DNA from: Colivivens sp964452915
GTDB taxonomy: Bacteria > Bacteroidota > Bacteroidia > Bacteroidales > Bacteroidaceae
Length of the DNA stretch: 58,297 bases
Reading direction: 5' to 3'
Assembly (NCBI GenBank): GCA_964452915.1
Contig: CAYVNW010000014.1
Coordinates: 1-58,297 of the forward strand
The position numbers were made by a program, and so were the translations under genes. Under the pieces are notes generated by a model. The model was not told the origin of the DNA and searched no databases. It saw only the letters and a program-made list of their open reading frames with translations. Positions 51,881 to 58,297 of the stretch are shown piece by piece (the stretch's first letter is position 1; the number at the start of each line of letters is the position of its first letter).

Positions 51881-54382
51881 ATGAAACTAACATTACCATT
51901 TTCTGAGAAGTTGAAGAAAATCTTTTCATATAGTAGAGAGGAAGCACTCCGTCTCCGCAACACCACCATTGAGCCAGAGCATCTGATGCTCGGAATCATA
52001 CGTGATGCTGATAACCATGCATATAACATTCTACACGACTCTCTTTCAATAGATTTGCAAAACTACAAACATATCCTGGAAGACAGTATCAAGAACAGGA
52101 ATGACTCGTCTGATTACGATACAAATGAGTTGGCTTTAGGTGAGGAATCTTCAAATATTCTGAGGCTCAGCATGCTTGAGGCAAAGCTACTGAGAAGTGA
52201 TATTATTGATACTGAACACCTGCTGTTAGGATTGCTGAAACGTACTACGGCTTCTGTCAGCGAATACTTGAGCAGTCATGGCATTACATATAATAAGGTG
52301 TATTCTTTACTCGCCCAACCTTCACCGAAAGCAGATATAGATTATGATGATGACGAGGAGGATGCTCCTCCATCAAGCCGAATGAAAAGAAACTCAGGAA
52401 CAAAAACAACTGAGAAGCACTCTGCAACCGATACTCCGGCAATCGACTCGTTTGGCTTTGACATTACTGCTGCCGCACGCGAAGGTAAACTCGACCCCGT
52501 TGTTGGCAGAGAGAAGGAAATCGAGCGTATAGCACAAATATTGTCACGCCGCAAAAAGAACAACCCAGTTTTGATTGGCGAGCCAGGTGTTGGTAAAAGT
52601 GCTATAGTTGAAGGACTTGCATTGAGAATCGTTGAACGTAAGGTATCAAGGGTTCTTTTTGACAAGCGAATCGTGTCGCTCGATATGGCAGCTGTAGTGG
52701 CTGGCACAAAATACAGAGGACAATTCGAAGAAAGGATGCGTACCATCATAAACGAATTGAAGGCAAACCGCGACATCATCGTCTTTATCGATGAAATTCA
52801 CAACATTGTCGGCGCAGGCAACCAGGCAGGTCAAATGGATGCTGCAAACATGATGAAGCCGGCGCTTGCACGCGGTGAGTTGCAATGTATCGGAGCCACT
52901 ACCCTCGATGAATACCGCAAGAGTATAGAAAAGGATGGTGCCTTGGAGCGCCGTTTCCAAAAAATTATTGTTGAACCTACTACTGAAGATGAGACGAAAA
53001 CAATCCTGCACAATATCAAGGAACGTTACGAGGAACATCACAACGTAACATATACCGACGATGCTATTGATGCTTGTGTCAATCTGACAGCCAAATATAT
53101 CACGGACCGTTATTTCCCTGATAAGGCAATTGACGCTCTCGATGAGGCAGGTGCAAGAGTTCACATAACGAATATAAGTGTTCCGAAGGAAATCGAAGAG
53201 CAAGAGAAACTTATAGACCAGACAGTCAAGCAGAAGGAAGGACTTGTTAAGGCACAAGATTATGAACTTGCAGCTGAATATCGCGACAGAGAGAAGAACC
53301 AGCGCAACCAACTCAACAAGATGAAGGCTGACTGGGAAGCTAAATACACTGAGCAGCGCGAGACTGTAGACGCTGACAAAGTGGCCGAAACTGTTGCTAT
53401 GATGACCGGAATTCCTGTATCGAAAATTGCAAAAAGCGAAGGTGTCAGACTTAAAGGCATGCGACAGGAACTGAAATCGAAAGTCATCGCTCAAGATCCG
53501 GCTATCGACAAACTTGTCAGCGCAATCCAACGAAGCAGAATCGGTCTTAAAGACCCTAACCGTCCTATCGGCACATTCATGTTCCTCGGACCTACCGGCG
53601 TCGGCAAAACCTACCTTGCAAAAAAGTTGGCAGAACTGATGTTCGGTTCTGAAGATGCACTGATACGTATAGATATGTCCGAGTATATGGAGAAATTCAC
53701 CGTGAGCCGTTTGGTCGGTGCCCCTCCTGGCTATGTAGGTTACGAGGAAGGCGGCATGCTTACTGAACGTGTACGCAGAAAACCATACTCTATCGTTCTG
53801 CTCGACGAGATCGAAAAGGCTCATCCCGACGTGTTCAATATTCTGCTTCAAGTGATGGACGACGGTCGTCTGACCGACTCTAACGGACGTACGGTCGACT
53901 TCCGCAACACTGTCATCATCATGACCTCCAACGTAGGAACCCGCCAACTCAAAGACTTCGGTCGTGGAATAGGATTCTCCGCAATGGAGGGATTGGATGA
54001 CAAGCAGGTGAGCCGCAGCGTCATACAAAAGGCTCTTAACCGTCAGTTCTCTCCTGAGTTTCTGAACCGTATCGACGAGATTATTACGTTCGATCAGCTT
54101 GATCTAAATGCAATCCTGCAGATCATTGACCTTGAACTCAATAATGTTTACAAGCGGATGGAAGGTATGGGATATACACTGCGCATAGAACCCGACGCAA
54201 AAGAGTTCATAGCTAAAAAAGGCTATGATAAGCAGTTCGGTGCACGTCCGCTCCGCCGTGCTATCCAACAATACATTGAGGACGGCATTTCGGAAATGAT
54301 TGTGGAACAACAAGCTGTACCAGGTGACACTATCGTGGCATACTTGGACAATGACAACGTGAAATTCCGTAAGGAAGCATAA
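51881..54382 (+). CDS. clpC: ATP-dependent Clp protease ATP-binding subunit ClpC
   Basis: Hsp100 unfoldase that feeds ClpP and works in stress proteolysis. The N-domain (1-150) has two Clp-N repeats (FSYSREEALRLRNTTIEPEHLMLG); AAA1 has Walker A GEPGVGKSAIVEG; a UVR-type segment (GLVKAQDYELAAEYRDREKN) lies in the middle; AAA2 has GPTGVGKTYLAKKLAELMF and the pore/arginine regions. From the chosen Met it is 833 residues. The ORF reaches 51848, but the SD at 51868-51874 sets the start. It is monocistronic with a strong terminator. Confidence 0.95.
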   Translation: MKLTLPFSEKLKKIFSYSREEALRLRNTTIEPEHLMLGIIRDADNHAYNILHDSLSIDLQNYKHILEDSIKNRNDSSDYDTNELALGEESSNILRLSMLEAKLLRSDIIDTEHLLLGLLKRTTASVSEYLSSHGITYNKVYSLLAQPSPKADIDYDDDEEDAPPSSRMKRNSGTKTTEKHSATDTPAIDSFGFDITAAAREGKLDPVVGREKEIERIAQILSRRKKNNPVLIGEPGVGKSAIVEGLALRIVERKVSRVLFDKRIVSLDMAAVVAGTKYRGQFEERMRTIINELKANRDIIVFIDEIHNIVGAGNQAGQMDAANMMKPALARGELQCIGATTLDEYRKSIEKDGALERRFQKIIVEPTTEDETKTILHNIKERYEEHHNVTYTDDAIDACVNLTAKYITDRYFPDKAIDALDEAGARVHITNISVPKEIEEQEKLIDQTVKQKEGLVKAQDYELAAEYRDREKNQRNQLNKMKADWEAKYTEQRETVDADKVAETVAMMTGIPVSKIAKSEGVRLKGMRQELKSKVIAQDPAIDKLVSAIQRSRIGLKDPNRPIGTFMFLGPTGVGKTYLAKKLAELMFGSEDALIRIDMSEYMEKFTVSRLVGAPPGYVGYEEGGMLTERVRRKPYSIVLLDEIEKAHPDVFNILLQVMDDGRLTDSNGRTVDFRNTVIIMTSNVGTRQLKDFGRGIGFSAMEGLDDKQVSRSVIQKALNRQFSPEFLNRIDEIITFDQLDLNAILQIIDLELNNVYKRMEGMGYTLRIEPDAKEFIAKKGYDKQFGARPLRRAIQQYIEDGISEMIVEQQAVPGDTIVAYLDNDNVKFRKEA

Positions 54383-54391
54383 CGATAATGT

Positions 54392-54430
54392 AAAGGCTTT
54401 GGGACTACTAACAGTTCCATAGCCTTTTTT
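54392..54430 (+). terminator. Terminator of clpC
   Basis: AAGGCT-tt-GGGACT, loop actaac, AGTTCC-at-AGCCTT, followed by TTTT. It is intrinsic and strong. Confidence 0.85.
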
Positions 54431-54531
54431 CATTAGAATCAATATGAGCCTGCATAATGCAAGACTCATGCACCCAATAAGAATGTAAAAATATTGTTAT
54501 ATAACATAATTCTCAATTATCAAAAATATTT

Positions 54532-55965
54532 ATGGGAGGTTTTTTCGGGACGGTCGCTACAAGACCGTGCATCAACGACCTATTCTATGGTACTGACTAC
54601 AATTCACACCTCGGAACAATGAGGGGAGGCTTGGCTACCTATTGTAAAGAAAACGGGTTCAACCGTTCTATACACAATCTCGAATCATCTTATTTCAGAT
54701 CAACATTTGAGGAAGAACTCGACAAATTCAAGGGAAACTCCGGCGTTGGCATCATCAGTGATACCGACGCACAGCCATTACTAATGAACAGCCATCTCGG
54801 ACGCTTCGCCATCGTCACTGTTGCAAAGGTGAACAACAAGGAGGAAATAGCAGAACGGCTGCTTGCCGAGAATATGCATCTGTCTGAGTTCAGTTCTGGC
54901 AAAATAAACCAAACGGAACTCATTGGATTGCTAATCATCAAAGGCAAGACTTTCGTCGACGGCATAGAGAACGTGTTCCGTGAAGTAAAGGGCTCTTGCT
55001 CTCTGCTGTTGCTTACCGAAGACGGCATCATTGCAGCACGCGACTCCTGGGGAAGGACTCCTATAGTCATTGGAAAGAAAGAAGACGCATACGCAGTGAC
55101 AAGCGAATCCACTTCGTTTCCGAATCTTGGGTACGATATCGACCGTTATCTTGGCCCTGGAGAAATTGTACACTTGCACTCCAACTACGTAGAGCAACTC
55201 CGCAAGCCAAATAAAGGCATGCAGATATGCTCATTCCTGTGGGTCTACTATGGGTTCCCTACTTCTTCATACGAGGGCATTAATGTTGAGGATGTAAGAT
55301 TCCGTTGTGGCAAGAAAATGGGTGAGGAAGATTCAACCGTCGTTGATTGTGCATGTGGCATCCCTGACTCAGGAACAGCAATGGCATTGGGCTATGCCGC
55401 AGGACACAAAATTCCATATCAGCGCGCTATATCTAAATACACGCCAACCTGGCCGCGTTCCTTCACTCCAAGCAGTCAGGAAAGGCGTAACTTAGTGGCT
55501 AAAATGAAACTTATAGCCAATCGTGACATGCTCAAAGGACACCGTATGCTATTTTGCGACGACTCTATAGTACGTGGCACACAACTGCGTGACAACACAA
55601 AGATTCTGTATGAATGTGGCGCAAAGGAAGTGCATATGCGCATATCGTGCCCTCCTCTTATATATGGATGCCAATTCGTCAACTTCTCTCGGTCACAGTC
55701 CGACATGGAACTGATTACCCGCCGTGTAATAAAAGATTTCGAAGGTGACAGCAACAAAAATCTTGAAAAATATGCACACACCGACACTCCGGAATACACA
55801 CGCATGGTTGAAGAGATCGGCAAACAACTGAACCTCTCTTCTCTGAAATTCAACAAACTTGAGACACTGATCGAAAGCATCGGACTGCCGAAATGTAAAG
55901 TATGTACACATTGCTTTGACGGTAGCAGTTTCTACACTCTTAAACAAAACAACACGCAAGGATGA
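54532..55965 (+). CDS. PurF-like amidophosphoribosyltransferase homologue without N-terminal Cys
   Basis: 477 residues with the full architecture of glutamine PRPP amidotransferase: an Ntn-like N-domain (1-230; SHLGTMRGG, MNSHLGRFAIVTVAKV, NQTELIG) and a phosphoribosyltransferase domain with the PRPP loop MLFCDDSIVRGTQLRDN and CACGIPDSGTAMALGYA. The start MGGFFGTVATRPC lacks the Cys2 that is the glutaminase nucleophile in PurF. Closely similar proteins occur in other Bacteroidetes. It may be ammonia-dependent, regulatory or use another donor. Its stop overlaps the next start (ATGA). Confidence 0.88.
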   Translation: MGGFFGTVATRPCINDLFYGTDYNSHLGTMRGGLATYCKENGFNRSIHNLESSYFRSTFEEELDKFKGNSGVGIISDTDAQPLLMNSHLGRFAIVTVAKVNNKEEIAERLLAENMHLSEFSSGKINQTELIGLLIIKGKTFVDGIENVFREVKGSCSLLLLTEDGIIAARDSWGRTPIVIGKKEDAYAVTSESTSFPNLGYDIDRYLGPGEIVHLHSNYVEQLRKPNKGMQICSFLWVYYGFPTSSYEGINVEDVRFRCGKKMGEEDSTVVDCACGIPDSGTAMALGYAAGHKIPYQRAISKYTPTWPRSFTPSSQERRNLVAKMKLIANRDMLKGHRMLFCDDSIVRGTQLRDNTKILYECGAKEVHMRISCPPLIYGCQFVNFSRSQSDMELITRRVIKDFEGDSNKNLEKYAHTDTPEYTRMVEEIGKQLNLSSLKFNKLETLIESIGLPKCKVCTHCFDGSSFYTLKQNNTQG

Positions 55966-56525
55966 AAATAGTTGTAGCTACTTCTCCACAGTTCTTCATT
56001 GAAGAGAACGTCATCATACATGCACTCTTTGAAGAGGGACTTGACATTCTCCATATAAGTAAGCCAGAGTCGGAACCTATATACTGTGAGCGCCTGCTCA
56101 CTCTCATCGACCCTCGCTGGTACGGCCGTATTGTGGTGGAAGACCATTTCTATCTTAAAAATGAATACGGACTTGGCGGCATCCATCTCACCGACCGCAA
56201 CCCAGACGTTCCACCCAACTATAAAGGGCATGTGTCGCGCTCATGCACAGTCGGCGAAATCAGCAAATGGGCCAACCACTATAATTATGTGGATTTCCGT
56301 GTCACCCCTTCATCATTCAAAGAGGTGATCGACCGGCACAAATCCAACCACAAAGTGTTCGCACGTGGTGTGACAAGTCTGGACGAAATGCAAACCGCAC
56401 AAGAAAACGGACTCGGAGGCATCATACTCGAAGACATATTATGGGACAAATTCGACCATCACGACTCGTCTGACTACAAAGAAATGATAGATTTATTCAA
56501 GAAATTCCGTAAAGCAGCAGACTAA
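55962..56525 (+). CDS. ThiE/TenI-like protein
   Basis: 187 residues of TIM-barrel type, resembling thiamine-phosphate synthase: MKIVVATSPQFF, LDILHISKPESEP, RIVVEDHFYLKNEYGLGGIHLTDRN, VSRSCTVGEISKW and the C-terminal GLGGIILEDILWDKF. It is shorter than typical ThiE (about 210) and its phosphate-binding loop is altered, so it may be a TenI-like or regulatory homologue. It overlaps the PurF-like gene by 4 nt. Confidence 0.75.
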   Translation: MKIVVATSPQFFIEENVIIHALFEEGLDILHISKPESEPIYCERLLTLIDPRWYGRIVVEDHFYLKNEYGLGGIHLTDRNPDVPPNYKGHVSRSCTVGEISKWANHYNYVDFRVTPSSFKEVIDRHKSNHKVFARGVTSLDEMQTAQENGLGGIILEDILWDKFDHHDSSDYKEMIDLFKKFRKAAD

Positions 56526-56540
56526 TCCAAATAAAAGTCT

Positions 56541-56548
56541 TAACTTTG
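56541..56548 (+). promoter_or_regulatory. -7 box for prs
   Basis: TAACTTTG lies 46 nt before the prs start and gives prs its own promoter in addition to read-through from the upstream pair. Confidence 0.55.
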
Positions 56549-56594
56549 CATTCAATTAGGCATTGACCTAAAAACTACATATTCATCTTGCACA

Positions 56595-57557
56595 ATGGAA
56601 GATAACAAAACATACAAGGTTTTTGCAGGTACCAACTCTAAATATCTTGGCAAAAAGATCTGTAAGGAGCTGAGGACCCCGCTCGGCAACCTTGTCCGTA
56701 CAAATTTTTCCGATGGAGAATTCGTTGTTTCCTTTGAAGAATCCATACGAGGGAAAGACGTATTCCTGGTTCAATCCACATTTCCCAACACAGACAATCT
56801 CATGGAGCTCTTGCTCATGGTAGACGCAGCCAAACGCGCCTCAGCACGACAGATAATAGCCGTTTTGCCCTATTTCGGATGGGCACGACAAGACCGCAAG
56901 GATAAGCCTCGTGTTCCAATAGGAGCAAAACTGGTGGCTGACATGCTTAGTGTTGCGGGAATCGACCGTCTGATAACAATGGATTTACATGCTGAGCAAA
57001 TACAGGGCTTTTTTGATGTACCGGTCGATCACGTGTATGCGTCACTCATCTTTATCCCTTATATTCGAGACCTCAAACTCGACAACCTCGTAATCGCCGC
57101 ACCTGATGTCGGCGCATCAAAGCGGGCCGCTAAATTCTCCGACAGCCTGCAAGTACCGTTGGTACTTTGCAATAAAACCCGTAAGAAGGCTAATGTTGTC
57201 GACTCAATACAAATCATTGGTGATGTCAAAGATAAAAATGTTGTCATTGTTGATGATATGGTCGATACTGCAGGAACTATCACTATGGCTGCGAACGAGA
57301 TGAAAGAGGCCGGTGCTCTGTCGGTTCGTGCAGTGGCAAGCCACTGCATCATGAGCGGACCGGCATCCGAACGGGTTGAAAATTCATGTTTGGAGGAAAT
57401 CCTCTTCACCGACTCAATACCTTACAATGGAGGCTGTACTAAAGTGAAACAAATTTCATGTGCACTGATGTTCGCTAAAGCCATTGAAGGCATAGAGAAA
57501 AACAAATCACTGTCCACCCTTCTCGACTTCGAATTGAAAGAAGTGGAAGACGACTAA
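56595..57557 (+). CDS. prs: Ribose-phosphate pyrophosphokinase (PRPP synthetase)
   Basis: Makes PRPP from ribose 5-phosphate and ATP for purine, pyrimidine, His, Trp and NAD synthesis. It shows KVFAGTNSKYLGKKI at the start, FSDGEFVVSFEESIRGKDVFLVQST, PYFGWARQDRKDKPRVPIGAKL (flexible loop), MDLHAEQIQGFFDVPVDH (metal site), and the PRPP loop VVIVDDMVDTAGTI near residue 218. The length of 320 residues is normal. Confidence 0.96.
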   Translation: MEDNKTYKVFAGTNSKYLGKKICKELRTPLGNLVRTNFSDGEFVVSFEESIRGKDVFLVQSTFPNTDNLMELLLMVDAAKRASARQIIAVLPYFGWARQDRKDKPRVPIGAKLVADMLSVAGIDRLITMDLHAEQIQGFFDVPVDHVYASLIFIPYIRDLKLDNLVIAAPDVGASKRAAKFSDSLQVPLVLCNKTRKKANVVDSIQIIGDVKDKNVVIVDDMVDTAGTITMAANEMKEAGALSVRAVASHCIMSGPASERVENSCLEEILFTDSIPYNGGCTKVKQISCALMFAKAIEGIEKNKSLSTLLDFELKEVEDD

Positions 57558-57601
57558 CGAAACAGACTGTTTTTCATATTTATCATTTTAAGATTAGTAA
57601 T

Positions 57602-57637
57602 GACCGCTACTCTCCCCAAAAATAGAGTGGCGGTTTT
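57602..57637 (+). terminator. Terminator of prs
   Basis: ACCGCTACTCT pairs with AGAGTGGCGGT around ccccaaaaat, followed by TTTT. It is 44 nt past the stop and strong. Confidence 0.85.
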
Positions 57638-57649
57638 TGTATGAAGTAA

Positions 57650-58100
57650 CATCATGCATGAGCCAACAGAGTGTGGAGTTTGTCGCTAATTCTACTATGA
57701 TGGTCAGAGAAACAGCAAAAGGGATATCCATACTGAAATCGTCCGCAGGCTGCGGACCATATACTCATGGTTCGAACATGTTCTTCGCAGCACGTATGCC
57801 CGATTGCAGTGACTGTGCCTTGTGCCGTCATCCTCATAGCACCTGACACCCGTACTTTGTCATTTCGCATTAGCCTGGAAGGCTAACCGCTTAGTAACCC
57901 CGTCTCATCAGTTCACTGTGAGGCAGGACATATAGCCCGTGGCAAAAGGCCACGACCCAGACAGGGTCGCCGCTTAATACCATCCAGAGTGCAAGTACAG
58001 ACATCGGAGATGTCAGTGCAGATGCCATCACATTCCTCTGTCATGCCATAGGCTGACTGGGGCGCGGTGAGTCCACAAGATTCATGACATTATACGTTTT
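57650..58100. ncRNA. Hairpin-rich non-coding region, orientation unknown
   Basis: At least seven local hairpins follow each other: GTCCGCA-ggc-TGCGGAC (57741-57757), a CATG/TTCGAA palindrome (57766-57780), TTAGCC-tggaa-GGCTAA (57870-57886), CGTGGC-aaaag-GCCACG (57938-57954), CGACCC-agaca-GGGTCG (57953-57969), an extended stem with GACATC-gga-GATGTC (57980-58024) and TGTCATG/CATGACA (58039-58089). CCGCTTARTA occurs twice, each time directly 3' of a hairpin. ORFs across it are short and unconvincing. It may be a structured RNA or a recombination or transfer site; I cannot match it to a known class. Confidence 0.4.
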
Positions 58101-58112
58101 TCACTGCAATAA

Positions 58113-58130
58113 TACACCTTATTATATATA
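58113..58130. repeat. Second copy of the 18-nt sequence from 25205
   Basis: TACACCTTATTATATATA, identical to 25205-25222. It lies between the hairpin region and the terminal array; a (CG)n stretch follows. Confidence 0.5.
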
Positions 58131-58245
58131 CGCGCGCGAGGAAATTACATACAGAAACAAGAGAACAAGTTAATTTGAAGGAATCTGCGAAACGGCGTTT
58201 TATATGCCGGCGTTCTTCAGCTGCATTTTCAGCCCCAAAAAGGAT

Positions 58246-58297
58246 ATTAATATCGTTGGGCATTTCAATTAATATCGTTGGGCATTTCAATTAATAT
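58246..58297. repeat. Tandem array, 22-nt period, at window end
   Basis: Two identical 22-nt units (58246-58267, 58268-58289) open with ATTAATATCGT and continue TGGGCATTTCA; a third begins at 58290 and is cut by the window end. In reverse complement each unit contains CCCAACGATATTAAT, close to GCCAACCATATTAATAT of the array at 20.5 kb. GCCGGCGTT lies at 58207-58215, as it lies beside the 20.5-kb array. Confidence 0.75.

Noticed and set aside
52646..54028. 460-codon open frame antisense to clpC
   Set aside because: It is the complement of conserved AAA+ coding sequence; its composition is that of an antisense shadow, with no family motifs.
57637..57870. Short ORFs on both strands in the hairpin region
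   Set aside because: They have no start signals, no recognisable domain, odd composition and are interrupted by the hairpins; they are more likely incidental.
57650..58100. Possible RNase P RNA, tmRNA or SRP RNA
   Set aside because: None of the conserved core sequences of these RNAs could be found on either strand.
58090..58290. Minus-strand ORF of 66 codons through the terminal array
   Set aside because: Its first part is translated tandem repeat and there is no recognised domain or start signal.

Overview
This looks like chromosomal DNA from a Bacteroidales bacterium, plausibly Prevotella-like, though the genus cannot be fixed from the sequence alone. The evidence is the repeated Bacteroidetes promoter signature (TTTG, 19-20 nt, TAnnTTTG), the near absence of Shine-Dalgarno sites, and many families typical of the phylum (DUF4199, DUF6048, DUF4847, DUF4348, DUF1573, S37 peptidase, C-terminal 'NGKK' tails on secreted proteins). 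The window both starts and ends inside tandem-repeat arrays, so it may be a whole contig that broke at repeats.

Layout. 0.1-3.4 kb: pbp1A and kdsB on the minus strand. 3.5-15.9 kb: ruvC, then a long plus-strand run (DUF4199, GT2, two envelope proteins, mntP, apbE, Crp/Fnr regulator, M3 peptidase, lipoprotein, dCMP deaminase, ctpA, 5-FCL, EamA exporter). 15.9-19.9 kb: an AraC regulator, altronate dehydratase uxaA and two HAD phosphatases. 19.9-22.3 kb: a gene-poor accessory stretch with a small promoter-driven ORF, a small lipoprotein, a flavodoxin and two arrays with 22-nt periodicity. 22.3-29.4 kb: a large secreted protein, then the minus-strand run ABC ATPase, TlpA-like thioredoxin, esterase and udk. 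29.6-30.7 kb: a secreted-protein fragment abutting an IS982-type transposase remnant. 30.7-32.2 kb: a compact three-way-junction leader in front of rpiB, then a DUF1573 protein and an unknown ORF. 32.4-38.9 kb (minus): MBL hydrolase, murB, DUF4348; then a pectin/uronate operon (uxaB, a geranylgeranyl-reductase-like flavoprotein, PL10 pectate lyase). 39.0-41.2 kb: tRNA methyltransferase, a DUF3791-DUF3990-DUF3791 module whose central gene is broken, and an NlpC/P60 lipoprotein. 41.3-45.5 kb: ftsK, lolA, trxB. 45.6-57.6 kb: beta-helix lipoprotein, mtgA, OmpA lipoprotein, proS, S37 peptidase, clpC, PurF-like protein, ThiE-like protein, prs. 57.6-58.3 kb: a gene-free, hairpin-rich region ending in another 22-nt array.

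Themes. Most genes are core envelope, translation and nucleotide functions. A hexuronate/pectin pathway is split over two loci on opposite strands (uxaA with AraC near 16-18 kb; uxaB with PL10 near 35-39 kb). The most unusual signals are non-coding: 22-nt-period arrays in four intergenic regions, a string of hairpins at 57.7-58.1 kb, and a candidate structured RNA with kissing loops at the start of the rpiB transcript. I saw no tRNA, rRNA or CRISPR array.
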